Shown: piece by piece, positions 1 to 11,094 of the stretch
Numbering within the stretch: the first letter of the stretch is position 1
Layout of the letters: each line of letters opens with the position of its first letter
Notes under the pieces: model-generated
The model's input: only the letters and a program-made list of their open reading frames with translations
Database searches by the model: none
What the model was told of the DNA's origin: nothing
Assembly (NCBI GenBank): GCA_035578175.1
Contig: JAQMRL010000004.1
Coordinates: forward strand, 39,392,901-39,456,900
Reading direction: 5' to 3'
From: Catonia carolina
Taxonomy: Eukaryota; Arthropoda; Insecta; Hemiptera; Achilidae
DNA length: 64,000 nucleotides
Made by a program: the position numbers and the translations under genes

Positions 1-669
1 CGGCTAGCAGAAAGCACTTTCTACAACATGAGTCACCAACTGGCAGATGGCAGTCCTCATCTGGACCACTGATTTTTTTTTGGGTACCATAAACTCTAGA
101 GAATAATTGTTTGTATGCTGATATTATTTTTGTGTGTAAAGTGAAATTATTAATGTTTAGGCTATGTGGATGCTAAAAGCAACTGGTGATGTCAACATGA
201 CGTTCACCCAAGTTTCTCTGAAGAGAGTTGGTGCTTGCTGGACAAGTTTACAGTCGTGATCAGGCTGAAAGCAACTCCTAATAGTGCCGCGCTACAAAAT
301 ACCAAAACTACAACTTTTTTACATGCGCCTATAGTAGTTTGAAACTGTTGTTACATTTTATTGCTCAAACCTTTTCAAAATCAACAATAACAGTAATAAG
401 ATTTAGCATGCTTGTCATATCTAAATTTTTAGTCACAAGGTAAGCCAAAATAAAACGTTAGCCAGACCGTGACAGTCTCATCAAAATTTTAAACGAACCT
501 TGATTAAATTCAATTAATTGATGACTACGGCTCTAGAAGAACTTACCAAGATAAGTTGAAAGACCATTAACTATTAGATTTATAGAAAAAAGAAAATTGA
601 TAGTTAGATTGATTAAGATACGAATAAACCTAACAACTATACATTTCTTTCCAAAAAATGTTTATCAAT
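1..669. other. Intron of the transporter gene, no exon recognised
   Basis: AT-rich sequence beyond the last donor (670-675). No family-matching exon was found; the remaining exons must lie left of the window. Confidence 0.5.
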
Positions 670-675
670 ACTTAC

Positions 676-808
676 CAATACTGTTCCACATTTTTCTGCT
701 GACATTTACTGACAATATCTTTCTTCGTACAAGCCAGTCTGATAATGATCCAAAAATAAGAGCTCCAGTAAACATACATAAGTGAGGTACTGCAGAAAAA
801 AATCCATT
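676..808 (-). CDS. SLC17-like transporter, exon 6 (last one in window)
   Basis: Acceptor atttttacAG lies at 809-810 and the GTAAGT donor at 675-670. It encodes NGFFSAVPHLCMF, then GALIFGSLSDWLVRRK and VSRKMWNSI, matching the family's N-G-x-x-S-A-x-P helix and the following basic loop. It ends in phase 1. A second AG lies inside the exon at about position 794, but using it would remove the conserved N-G-F-F-S-A residues. Confidence 0.86.
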
Positions 809-1262
809 CTGTAAAAATTAACAATTTTACTTCTATTAATTTTTTTTCATACATGTATAAAATTTAATACTGTGTAAACCTATGAAATTAATATTTTGGG
901 CAAAAATGTTTTTATTGACATGTGATTGCTGGAAGAATTATTATTTACATCTTTCCCAAAAATTAATTATTTAAAATTGTAGAAGTCAGCCTTAAAACTA
1001 CCAGCACTTAAAAATTTTAGTAAAAAATTGTAAAATTAAAATGGTGAAGGTATCTATAGGTTTGTAATAAAGGTTTAAATTAATTTCTAAGATTTTAATA
1101 ATAACATCGTAGTTATTTTTTACTTTCTCTTGCCTATATGAATATATAGGAAGGAAAGTATTGTTTTCATGTCGATTTTTCGAAATCGAGTTTTCACCGG
1201 ATCTATACGTTTTCAGACCCCCTGAACCCAAAAAACATGTTTTTAGCGATTGGTCTGTGTGT

Positions 1263-1323
<61 letters not shown>

Positions 1324-4300
1324 TGTGTGTGAACAGAATATCTCAAGAACGGAACATCGTACGAACTTGAAACTTGAAACTTAAGTTACATACCACTACC
1401 GGACGCGACACGAACATTTTCAACAAAATCGGTCAACCGGAAGTAGTAGTTTATTCGTATAATTTTTCAGTTTTTTGCGATTTTCTCAAAAACTGGTCCT
1501 ACGATTTTTTTTTAAAATCGCCTATTTTACTCAATTTTTTATTCTCTACAAGATAGGGTAGGCGCCATGTTTGCTGAAATTCTCGGTGAGGCTGTTTTCA
1601 CGTAAAAACGTTGTTTTTTTAAGATTACGGCTTTAATATAAATTTTAGCGCAAAAACTTATATAATAAAAGTTGTAGAGAATTTAAAAACCTACAACTTC
1701 TGTTTCTAACATTTTTTTGTATAACGCTTAGTTTAGCGGTAATTTGCGATTTTCTGTTTTTTTTCTCACGAAAACGTGAGAAAAATCGATTTTTTTAACA
1801 TTTCGGTCTTAGTATGCATTTTACGACAAAAGTGTATATAATAAAAGTTATAGAAAATTAAAAGATCTACAACTTTTGTTTAGAGCATTTTTCTCTACAG
1901 AGCCTAGTTTAGCGTGAAAGCGTGATTTTCCGTATTTTTAAGCCAAACTGAGTTCGATTGTCATTTTGCGTCATTCACTCATGATTAAAATAAGGTTATG
2001 TTTTTGAGGTTAGTTTTTGTTCATTTCTAATGTTTTAATACTAATGTTAGGTTTATTGTTAATTATTTGCATTGGCAAGAGAAAGTTGTGTGAGTGTTTC
2101 ACACCAGATTTTTTTTTTTTAATTTCCTTTATGCCAACAAAGCTAGTCGAAGAATACCTTATCGGTTTTTAACTTATCAAATGATCTAGTTGGAGACTAG
2201 GTGAGAGAAAAACAATAGCTAATGCAGCTGAATGTTCTACTTCAAAATTGTTTTTTGTCATTATTTGGTAACGACTACAACTGTATATTCATACAACCCG
2301 CAGTATTTATGATGTACGTATTTAATGTCCTGTTTTTGTCACGATTGAGGAAATCACCCATTGGCAAACCCTTGTTGCTGTTTTAGGTAAGATCCCTCTC
2401 CAGCATCTTTTTAATCTCCTTTCTGAATTTTGTGGTAGATGAGGGTGCAACAATGTTCGTACCTCTGGATTCATGTGATTTATTAATTTTGAATGGAAAC
2501 GAGCGTATAATTTCTTAATGGTTGTCTACACTGTGTCTACATTGAGGTTTCACTGTATAACAGAGTTTTGTAAGTAGTAGGGACTACATGTGGTTGAACG
2601 TAGAAATTTGTTTTGAAAAGTTTATGTCCTGTTTACATTTTATTTTTTCAGCGAACCATAGATCAAAACTACATACAACCACATTTGGTGAATTAGGTAG
2701 TTGTAACAATGTAGTTTTTGTTTGATAGATAACTGTGAGCTACAGTGAAGTAAAGAGCATAAAGTCTTTAACCTGCGATTCAGCGAAATATGTTTTTGCT
2801 ATGTATGGTGGTTCCATGAAAAATTGTACCAAAACTTTAGCAAAAGGCGGTAATAGAATTGACTTTTTAAAAAAAAACAAAACAAGAAGTACTTTACAAG
2901 AATTATTTGTTGAATCTTCAAATTTCTTTTTTGAGAGTGACTGGCGATTGAATGTGGAGAGATCAAAGTAGGACAGATTAGATGGCAATGAGGGAGGCCT
3001 ACATATCCAACCGGGTGTTGATGATTTAATTTACTAAAAAGTTTATTCTTAATAATTATAATTACCATTTTTATAGTGTTTTTTATTATTTATGGTATTA
3101 TTATAGTAGTATTTGTATTATATATAGTACTAGCATACTCCGCGTGGCTTCACACGCTTAACATGTGTAGGGCTAATCAATTTTTTTAAAAATAAGTATG
3201 TAACAGAAATTGTATAGCTGCTAGCCGACTGTATACTCCAACGTACAGACACAAAACAAACACAAAAACACACACACCCATACAATGTTTTAATAATTTC
3301 CCCCGCGTATGTTTCTCATCATCATCAAACCCCTTCATCTACTTCAGAAGAGAAGTAATACATACCCACATGTACACATACACATACATACTTATGAAAA
3401 ACTTCATTATGGCCCTTAGGGTTATCATTATTGAAAATTTAAAAATTACATGTTGCAGTGAATATAAATTTGAATATGCTGTCAAAATTTCATGAAAATC
3501 TGTTACATAGTTTTGAAATTAGCCTGCACAAAAAACATGCTTTGTCTTTGTAATATTAGTGTAGATTATTAATTACCAAAAATATAGTAACAACCATTAA
3601 ATTTGGAAAATAATAATTCCTAAATTAATTTATGTAAATTAATGATATTATTGTATACATACACTTTTTATGTCAAATCCATATACAGAACTTATGTATA
3701 ATGGTGATAATGTTACCAGTGTCCAAAAACCCCAATTATTGCAAACGTGAACAAAAAGAACTACCCATACTGGTCCTGATGATACAATAGAGCTCCATGG
3801 AGTTTTCTCATCAAACTGCATAAAAAAAAAAACAACTGTGATTAATGAAATTGTTCTACACTTATAAATGAAATCAATTACAAATTGAAATTCTTGTAAC
3901 TGTTGTGAGGTAAAATTAATTCTGATAATAAAAGATATAACTGCCCATAACTGGCAGGTAAAGTGTTAGATTATTTGCTCTTCGATCTGCTAGTTCCAGG
4001 GATACAAAAAATAGTTCTGTTTCTTATCACATGGTCAGCCAATTAAATGACTGGATCATTTAAGAATAGAAGAGGTAGAGGTGTAAAATATACTAATCAG
4101 AGTTATCTCCTCTGAAAGTAATGAATTTCATTATACAGTTAGACCCTGTGGTGAATGAAGTGAAGGTGTCATTTGCAGAGTGGAAAATACATACTTTTCA
4201 GAGGGCCTGGTATGCTGAAAAGCATACTTTTCCACTAAGGGAGGAAGGCATGGTAAACCAACTCACTCCTTGTTTTACTTAGTAAAGCCTCTAGAGGTTC

Positions 4301-7300
4301 AAACCAGCCTTTCAGCTGATGACCTAAACAACTACAACAAAACAACAAATGAAATGGTCAAGTTAACAGAATCATTTTAATAAATAAAATTGTTTAAAAA
4401 TTTTAAAAGATCTACGTATGAAAAATATAAAATAATAATTCACCTTTCTGTTTGAAACTGTTTGTTCTGTATCTTCAATGTACGACCTTTCTTCTAATGA
4501 TATTGTCTTGTGTTGAGATGGCGAATTTTTACCAAAAAGTATCCAAACAACCGTCCAAATTAACCCAGTTGATCCAGTAATATAATATACAGATGGCCAA
4601 CCAAGTGGACTTGCTGCTAGGTATCCAGTTGTAAGTAGAGCTACCACTGCTCCGAATTGTTGTCCTTGAATGAAAATAATTTAAAATCATTTAGATTTTG
4701 TTTAGAAAATAATTTTTAATTTAATTTCATTGTAGGTAAATTTAAATTATGAAGATACCAGGCTAGCCTACTAAGCGGAGGTACCGGGTTCGACTCCCAG
4801 CTAAGGTCTGAAAATTATTATGTGCCAAAAAACCCACCGTTTCAGTTCCTTATCCACCGTAGTTGCTAATGACCAAGCTACTGATGCAACTTTAAATATA
4901 AAAAGTACTATTTTTGACCGTCTCCATGGCGTAGTGACTAGTGGGCTAGCCTACTAAGGGAAAGGCCCCAGGTTCGATTCCTGGCTAGGGTCTGGAAATT
5001 TTAACACGTTAAAACCCCCAGTACTCACTAATAAAAAAGCTGTCAATGCAACTTTGATTAAAAAAAAGTTATTAAGAATATTTTTTGCGCAATCAGTACA
5101 TTAATGGTATTCATATAACTGTTCATTTGTGACGGCATCACAAATTAGCGCTACAGCTTTATTACTGCTTCAAGTAAATAAATTCTTTTTGAAATATATT
5201 TTGTGATGTTATCACAATACATCTATGTTGCTGTCGGAGTTGTTGAAAAGTTCAGTGGGTGTAAAAATAAAGTGGTGTACCCCGATCACTCGTTTTTGGA
5301 CCTGTGCTGAAAGATGAGGAGTAAACCAGGACCTCTGTTCAAGGCTAGATTATACATTACAATGAAAGGTAGAAAAAACTAATATGTAAAGTAAAGTAGT
5401 GGGGATAATATTCAGAATTCTTTACGTACACTTGCAGCTCAAGAATGCCCATAAAATGAGTGTGTGAATATTTGAATTTTTTAAAAATAATTGACGTTAA
5501 TTTTCATTTAACATCATTCACTCATGATTAAACATAGGATGTATATTTAATTATTTACATTGACAAGAGAAAAATGTGTGAGTGTTTCACACTAGATTTA
5601 TGGTGAGAGAATATCAGTATGTAATACAAACATTCTGTGGTCAGAAAATTTTTTTTATTAAGTTATTAATTAAGAATTTTGAAGACTTACCACACATTAC
5701 AAATGCCACTGTTTTACTTCTTTCTTTTGCAGGTGCCCATTTAGATATATGAGTATAAATACTAGGATGCATGAACCCCTAAACAAAAATAATTGATTTT
5801 GAAATTTCATTTTTTTGACATGACATTGTGTACAATAAATTATAAAATGTTAACTATAATGATCAACTGTAATTATAAGCTATTTATAGATTTAGTCTTT
5901 AAAACAGGGTTTAATCTGCATACAGTGCAACCTCACTTAACCGGACTAATGTGGGCAGACTCCAGTCCGGATAAGATGGAATGTTGTAAAATAAAATGTT
6001 GCAGACATAATACATAAGTAGGCATAGTTTACTGTAATACGTGTGTTAAATTTCAAAATAATATACAGTGCAACACATACTAACAAAATTTTGAAATGTA
6101 AGACATAATTATATGTAATATAATAATGTACGTAATATGTAGTAAGTAATAATAAACTATAGATTGACTTGATAAAAAGAAACAACAGAAAACACTAAAG
6201 TACATGTATGCATGGTCTAACACAATGTTTATTTTGTAAAGTGATCAGAAATGTTAGTCTGTTTTGTTGTTATGTTTTTTTTTCTTAGCTGCTATGTCTT
6301 TCCACCATTTCATTAGTAAAATATCGGATAGGGTTGCTATGTCACTTTCCTCAACAAATTTCAATGAATCATCATTTTATCAAAAATCCATTCTGTAACT
6401 GCTTTACGTATTGATATCTACATTTAAGTACAATGTAATGTAATGTAATTTAAAGTAACGTAAAATTACTTTAAATACGGAAATTGTTAGCGCCAGTCTC
6501 TCCCGGGTTAATTCAAACTGTTTTCCCCGCTAATCATAATTGTTCCTGCCTTTGTTTCCGCGTGACTTCGCTGGTCACGTCATCCTTTATCCCCTCTCTT
6601 TTCTTGCATGTCCGGCATCCTTACACACACTCTTGTATCGGCTTTCGTGATGAATGGAAGCGTACCTACCATCGTCGCGCAAAGCATGGCGTTATGACGC
6701 TACACCGCTGCCTGCTTTGCATTCTCGTTTCGTATTCGCCTTTCGTTTCGCTCGTAATCAACTCAAGTCGCTTGTTACTATTATGTGTGTGAATTATATT
6801 CAATTGCTCATGTATTTTGTATTGTGAACTGTTGCTGTTTGTTTATTGCAATGTTATCAGTGTTTCTCCACGTGCGTGCCTACAAGTCTCAAGTCGTTTT
6901 CTGGATTCCAGGTAAGAGCGTTTTTCATTTATTACGAATAGTCGTTCAAGTGTGTGTCTTCCTATGTTTTTGTCCTATCAATTATGTCCCCTAACTTTCG
7001 TTATTTTGTTCCTTCTTCTATTAATTCATTTCGTTTATTTTCTAAGTCGTTTTAGCTGTGGTTGGCAGCCGCTTAAAACTAACCTGGTCCTCCGAGTTCT
7101 ATTAATTAATCGTCTATTAATTACGGTAGAATTATTCAGTCAAATTCGTTTTATTGTCTTTTATTCAGTGCCTTTACAAGCGCTAACAGAAATAAATAAC
7201 TAATCTAATGTATTGTACATTAACATTTGCATATACAATATTTATGTACTGTTATATACATTGTGGTAAAACAGAATTGAATTATTATTTTCTTATTTTC

Positions 7301-9714
7301 ATTTGATCCATTATTTTTCTCATTTCTTATTTTCCTTATTTTCTACAAATGATACATTTATGCAGTACAATTAAATTCTGATCCGGTTAAGCAGGTCTTG
7401 ACTGTATTACTATTTTGAAGCGCATTTAACTTAATTTTCTGATTTACTATATTTTTACATAGACTACTTCTTAGTTTGATAATACCAGACAAACTTTCTT
7501 TCTGCTTTATTCACAAAAAACACAGTTAATGCTAAAAATTAATTGTAGAAACCACATGAATCTGTCAATAATTAAATTAAACTGCTGTTATGCTTAAAGT
7601 GTTTAAAGGTACAAGCCCACTTAGTTTTTTTTATTAAACACACCATTTTAAACACTTTCATTTCATATAGAATCGTTGTATCTCTGGAATCGCTTGGTAA
7701 AACAGTGTTCTATTCAGAAACAAAAATATTTTCTAAGAACATTTTAATCTCTAAATAGGCCTACTTAATTTTTACTGAGATTTTCCGTAAGGTTTTACAT
7801 CAACAAGTGAGCAACTCTATTTATAATGGGGTTTTCTGTCTTTACCTAATTTAATGACTTGTTACAAAATGTATTTCTTGTTGTAGTTCTAAAGATGTAA
7901 TTTTTACAACCTATTATAATAAAAGAAATTAATATGTTATAACCTAACTTGTGCTAGTCCTTGAATAAATCTAACAAAGCATACAGCTTTCCAACTTAAG
8001 TTTAATGAAACAACTGGAATGAATGCCGATCCAATTGAACATAAGAATATTGTTACAGCTAAAACTTTTTTTGGTCCATATTTTTTTGCTAGAATGCCAG
8101 CTGGTATTTGCGGTATGAAATAGCCCCAGAAGAATGAACTTAACACTTTACTCTTTATTGATACATCCCAATCTAGTTCCTGAAAAGAAACAAAAAATAA
8201 AAATTAGTTAGATAGTTGTACGAGTACAATAAAATACTTTTAATATAAAATTAACCTGTTGTTCTCATATTTTGTCTTTGTTTAAAGCTCGTCTGTTCTG
8301 CAATTACTGATAATACACATGGTGGGAAGGATGAAAGATGAAGATGAGTGATGAAAAAAATGCCAGACCTAACGAGGAATTGAACCTGGTGCCCCAGCAT
8401 AGAAGCCAGTTGTGCTAACCACTATGCTTTGTTTTATTTCTTTGTTGAGACTGGAAAACCAAATTAGAAATTAGAATAATTATAGTAGGGCTACTCTAGT
8501 CTTTTTTTACAGTTTGTACAACTCTACGGGCATTTTACTTCTTTGATTTTTTTTAGGTGTTTGGTTCACTTAAAAGAAATTTCATTGTGTAGCCTAAGTA
8601 TTTATGAAAAAATACTTAATACTTATTAAATACTTAAGTATTTATAAAACAATTTGTAGATTCAGGACCAGATTTAGGATTTTGCTGTTAGCCTTGAGTC
8701 GATTTACTGCTTCTGGCTGTATTTTCACATTAGATGCATTAGATTGGTTTTGGTTTTATTGCATTAGCTAATAATAATAATTTTTAATGGTATCCTTATC
8801 TCCACTCGTAGCCATCCTGTTCCACCTTAAAGAATAACCTACTCTGCGCAGGGAAGCAGATAGCCTACTTTAATTATTTTTTACAAGTGTAGTAAAATAG
8901 CATAGGAACCTTAGTTTTAAATGTTGGAAACCATCATAGCAATTTTCACTTTGTTTGTTGCACTGTAATTTGTAAAATACTTCTTCTGAGCTTTTTCCAA
9001 ATCAAGTTCTCAGATTTTGAAACCACAACACCCTTCTTCTGCCAGGTTCTCATTTTCCATATATTTTTCTTTGCAGAATGGCTTGTAGTAACGAATGTCG
9101 TGATGCATTCCGTTACTTAAAAATAAGGCATAAAAATAATTTGATTAATATTATAGTTGCTTTTAATTGCCTTAAATCATTCAAGAAATCTTAAAAAAAA
9201 ACAAATGAAGATCCTCAAAACTGAGATACCTTACTGACCTCACTCGTTAGTATGTACTATGATAGTAATTACTATTATAGACTATTAATTACTATGGTAG
9301 ACCTTGGTGCAACAACCTCCAAACATACCTCCAAAAATGAAAATGAAAATTTTTCAGGAGATACAAAAAACTCTAACTACGTACGTGTACATGCGCAGCT
9401 AACTCCTTTCTCGTTATACCTACTAAACATATGGTTGAATTTAACCGTTTGTTGCAGCAAATGATAGAGCAATTTTTTACTATCAGAATGCATTACAACC
9501 TAAAAATGCTGAAAAATTGAGATGACCGGTTGTTACATCAAAGTCTTCAATTGTAAATGATACTATTTGTAATATACTTACTGGAAAGTCCATGTTGGCT
9601 GAAGCTCGATCTGTCATAGCGACTATGGCAACAGTTATATCAAGGCGCATCATCAGAGCGCAGAAAAAACAAAAGAATGTTAATAAAAACTGGTTATGTC
9701 TTGTGCCATACATA
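676..9714 (-). CDS. SLC17-type MFS anion/phosphate transporter, 3' end outside window
   Basis: Six exons (9714-9582, 8179-7949, 5778-5691, 4664-4444, 3815-3663, 808-676) join with compatible phases into 319 residues, about two thirds of the usual 450-500. The order of family landmarks fits SLC17 transporters (sialin, vesicular glutamate and sodium/phosphate carriers): a first membrane helix ending in the MRLDITVAIVAM region, a WGYFIPQIPAG helix, the AKKYGPKK loop, GFMHPSIYTHISKWAP, GQQFGAVV, then NNWGFWTLV and NGFFSAVPHLCMF. Such proteins are polytopic plasma or organelle membrane carriers of organic anions or phosphate; the substrate cannot be told from sequence. The ATG at 9713 lies one base after the splice acceptor, so a 5' exon must exist upstream and might add N-terminal residues. 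The open 3' donor at 675 shows that the gene continues beyond position 1. Confidence 0.88.
1121..2107 (+). mobile_element. HINE/DINE-1-like element, copy A (near full length)
   Basis: 987 bp. It starts TACTTTCTCTTGCC and carries the inverse GGCAAGAGAAAGT at 2074-2086. It contains a (GT)n tract (1256-1330) and ends in a hairpin GTGTGAGTGTTTCACAC followed by CCAG-ATTT. No coding capacity. The layout (subterminal inverted repeats, internal microsatellite, 3' hairpin) matches HINE/DINE-1 nonautonomous rolling-circle elements. A MITE is the alternative. Confidence 0.72.
1256..1330 (+). repeat. (GT)n microsatellite inside HINE-like copy A
   Basis: About 70 bp of nearly pure GT with two TC interruptions. 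The homologous tract sits at the same place in copy B. Confidence 0.95.
3128..3565 (+). repeat. Interspersed repeat S6, with CA-rich segment
   Basis: Starts TACTAGCATACTCCGCGTGG, includes a CA-rich stretch (3240-3290) and ends TTTGTCTTTGTAATATTAGTGTAGA. A second copy is at 14507-15258. Confidence 0.6.
3663..3815 (-). CDS. SLC17-like transporter, exon 5
   Basis: A 51-codon exon, phase 0, with acceptor ttatgcAG and donor GTATGT. It encodes the start of the second half: TPWSSIVSSGPVWVVLF, then VCNNWGFWTLVTLSPLYIS and YGFDIKS. This matches the family pattern in which an N-W-G-F/x-Y/W-T-L helix is followed by a short extracellular loop. Confidence 0.87.
3945..4350 (+). repeat. Interspersed repeat S5, about 400 bp
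   Basis: Shares the blocks GATCTGCTAGTTCCAGGG, ACCCTGTGGTGAATGAAGTG and CAGCTGATGACCTAAACAAC with 48900-49330 (-), 58835-58995 (+) and 59000-59265 (+). No clear Pol III boxes or ORF. The class is unknown. Confidence 0.65.
4444..4664 (-). CDS. SLC17-like transporter, exon 4
   Basis: A 221-nt exon with acceptor AG at 4665-4666 and donor GTGAAT. Together with exon 3 it gives exactly 103 codons. It encodes GQQFGAVVALLTTGYLA and the following helix (VYYITGSTGLIWTVVWILF), then the long hydrophilic central loop rich in Ser, Glu and Thr that separates the two six-helix halves. Confidence 0.87.
4752..5060 (+). mobile_element. Two tandem tRNA-derived SINE S4 copies
   Basis: The second copy (4918-5060) has the A box TGGCGTAGTGAC and B box GGTTCGATTCC within CCATGGCGTAGTGACTAGTG..TCCTGGCTAGGGTCTGG. 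The first (4752-4915) lacks the head start but has GGTTCGACTCC. The tail is short, with a degraded A-run. Confidence 0.62.
5505..5597 (+). mobile_element. HINE-like fragment, 3' end only
   Basis: Matches the last 90 bp of copies A and B, including GACAAGAGAAA and the hairpin GTGTGAGTGTTTCACAC. Here the hairpin is followed by CTAG-ATTT, a CTRR-type end. Confidence 0.65.
5691..5778 (-). CDS. SLC17-like transporter, exon 3
   Basis: An 88-nt exon with a tttgtttAG acceptor and a GTAAGT donor, ending in phase 1. It encodes the conserved stretch from GFMHPSIYTHISKWAP through ERSKTVAFVMC, the loop after helix 4 in this family. The split glycine codon is completed by exon 4. Confidence 0.86.
6254..6345 (-). 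pseudogene. pogo-type transposase C-terminal remnant
   Basis: Reverse strand encodes FVEESDIATLSDILLMKWW, then KDIAAKKKK and a stop. Such Asp/Glu-rich ends with a W-x-D-I-A block are seen in Tigger/pogo transposases. The frame is broken just upstream. Confidence 0.6.
6485..7188 (+). mobile_element. Solo LTR, 704 bp
   Basis: Starts TGTTAGCGC and ends with its inverse GCGCTAACA. Both sides are flanked by GAAAT (6480-6484 and 7189-7193), a 5-bp target duplication typical of BEL, Gypsy or Copia elements. It is more GC-rich than its surroundings. No internal coding sequence remains, so it results from LTR-LTR recombination. Orientation is not certain. Confidence 0.8.
7410..7940. other. Transporter intron, no feature seen
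   Basis: AT-rich, no ORF, repeat or RNA gene recognised. Confidence 0.45.
7949..8179 (-). CDS. SLC17-like transporter, exon 2
   Basis: A 77-codon exon, phase 0 at both ends, with a ttttcAG acceptor and a GTTAGG donor. It starts ELDWDVSIKSK (residues 45-55), the loop before helix 2. It then carries the WGYFIPQIPAG helix, the positively charged AKKYGPKK turn (residues 75-82, the MFS A-like motif) and the next helices up to FIQGLAQ. Confidence 0.88.
8275..8425 (-). mobile_element. SINE S3
   Basis: Reverse strand: AGCACAACTGGCTTCTATGC head piece, GGTTCAATTCC B box, GCATTTTTTTCATCACTCAT body, tail with a degraded CAGTAATTGCAGAACAGA. It lies between transporter exons. Confidence 0.55.
8470..9480. 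other. Transporter intron, no feature seen
   Basis: AT-rich. Short ORFs here have no recognisable motifs. Confidence 0.45.
9582..9714 (-). CDS. SLC17-like transporter, first coding exon
   Basis: A splice acceptor (tttttcAG) precedes T-ATG at 9713 and a GTAAGT donor follows at 9581. The exon encodes 44 residues: a short cytoplasmic start and a hydrophobic helix (about residues 9-33) whose end resembles the R-x-N/D-x-S/T-V-A-I-V-A-M signature of SLC17 transporters. It ends in phase 0. An upstream noncoding or partly coding exon was not identified. Confidence 0.8.
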
Positions 9715-9822
9715 CTGAAAAAATTTAAAATAATTATTTTTGTAAGTTTAGTAGTACTTAATTATTATCAATTTTCACTGATGTTTTTTATTTTATTGAC
9801 ATTGATGTACTGCTTCTGCCTC

Positions 9823-9967
9823 TGAGAAGAAAAGATTCACTGAATATTGTATTTTAAAGATTAGCAGTAAATGCTTTCTACACTATTACTATTTTTTCGG
9901 TATGCAGTGTAGCATGCTTTTAACTGCACCATGGAGACGTTTGCTGTCTGCGAATTTATTTTGTTTG
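9823..9967. repeat. Left copy of a duplicated flank around a LINE relic
   Basis: AAAAGATTCACTGAATATTG and ATGCAGTGTAGCATGCT..GGAGACGTTTGCTGTCTGCG match 10640-10705 and 10857-10930. The right copy has 150 bp more, including the SINE B-box part. Confidence 0.75.
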
Positions 9968-10089
9968 ACATCAATGCCAATAAAATAAAAATTATGATCA
10001 TCAGCAAACAGCAGATCAGTTCTAATGTTCACATATTGGTCAACTAGGTCAGAATAGAACAAGTCACACAATGTCAATATCTGGTTACC

Positions 10090-10640
10090 TGTATTAATGA
10101 GAGGTGGGATAATTCACAAGAGATAACATGTTGTATTGCTGCGGCCAGAAATGTTTTCAACACCATGAATTCTTTCTTTAAAAGCCACAGTTTAACCCTT
10201 GATACTAAAACGAGACTCATGAAGTGTTCTCAGTGCTATTGCATGGAGTTGAGGCCTAGACTCTAACAGAAGCAACTATCAACAATCAATTGAAAGCGTT
10301 AAAATTTTGGCTGTATAGGAGAATGCTGTGAATATCCTAGATGCAGAAAATTACTAATGCGAAAGTGCTACATCAAATGAACAAGGCGGAATTGGTCAAC
10401 ATAGTGAAGGCTGCAAAATCTTGGCCATATCATGCAGGATGGGTGCAGGTATGAATTGCTCCAACAAATTTTGCAAGACAAAATCGACAGTAGAAGGGGA
10501 CCAGGATGCAGAAGAATTTCATGGATGGCCAACCTAAGAGTATGGTTTAACAAAATCTCAAAAGAACTGTTTTGGATAGCTACCAAAAAAGTAAGCATTG
10601 CCATGATGGTCACCAACCTTCAGAAAGGAGAGGCACCCTG
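10090..10640 (+). pseudogene. LINE RT C-terminal relic
   Basis: Broken frames give AARNVFNTMNSFFKSHSLTL, LKFWLYRRMLRI, MNKAELVNIVK and GCRRISWMANLRVWFNKISK. These blocks and their order match the C-terminal tails of insect LINE RTs. It is bracketed by a duplicated flank (9823-9967 and 10640-10930). Confidence 0.7.
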
Positions 10641-10819
10641 AGAAAAGAAGATTCACTGAATATTTTTATTTTAAAGATTAGCAGTAAATGACTTACTATA
10701 CTATTAAACTGTGTACTAACTGCAGTTTGTATGCTTGTGTATTTTTTTAGTTTTTTATAAGTTGCATCAATGTTTCAATCATTAGCCACTAGGTTTAAGA
10801 AAGGTTGTAACATGTAATA

Positions 10820-10918
10820 ATTTTTCAGACCCTAGCCATGAATCAAACTCAGGATCTTTTGGTATGCAGTGTAGCATGCTATTAACTGCACCATGGAGAC
10901 GTTTGCTGTCTGCGAATT
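10820..10918 (-). mobile_element. SINE S4, diverged
   Basis: Reverse strand CGTCTCCATGGTGCAGTTAA and GAGTTTGATTCATGGCTAGG match S4. The B box is degenerate. A partial copy lies at 9893-9955 within the duplicated flank. Confidence 0.5.
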
Positions 10919-11094
10919 TATTTTGTTTACTACCTAATGGGTAGGTATTTGCACATGTCGACCTTTTTGTTTGATGGTGCCAGGGATTTCTGTCTGAGAG
11001 AAGCCTCTCAAACAGAAGTCCTGCCTAATTCAGTTTGAGATTTTTTTTTTTGGTTTAACGTCCGACTGTTCTGTTTGAGAAGAAGCAGAACCAG

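Larger units (their letters stand above)
5923..7404 (-). mobile_element. pogo/Tigger-like DNA transposon with a solo LTR inside
   Basis: TA flanks (5921-5922 and 7405-7406). Ends start CAGT and share the CTTAACCGGA block of pogo-type inverted repeats. Near the left end it retains a reverse-strand transposase C-terminus. Without the LTR insertion the element is about 770 bp, so it is internally deleted. Confidence 0.7.

Noticed and set aside
545..570. Mini-exon after transporter exon 6 (acceptor and donor look-alikes on the minus strand)
   Set aside because: Only 26 nt, with no match to the conserved residues expected next in SLC17 proteins.
1161..1370. Cys/Val repeat frames across the (GT)n tract, and the equivalents at 14565-14777 and 55547-55980
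   Set aside because: Microsatellite translation artefacts inside repeats.
4918..4996. Possible tRNA gene on the plus strand
   Set aside because: Same SINE head in tandem with a truncated copy; no closing acceptor stem.
6484..6792. 102-codon ORF in a GC-richer stretch
   Set aside because: It lies entirely inside the solo LTR and shows no protein motif.
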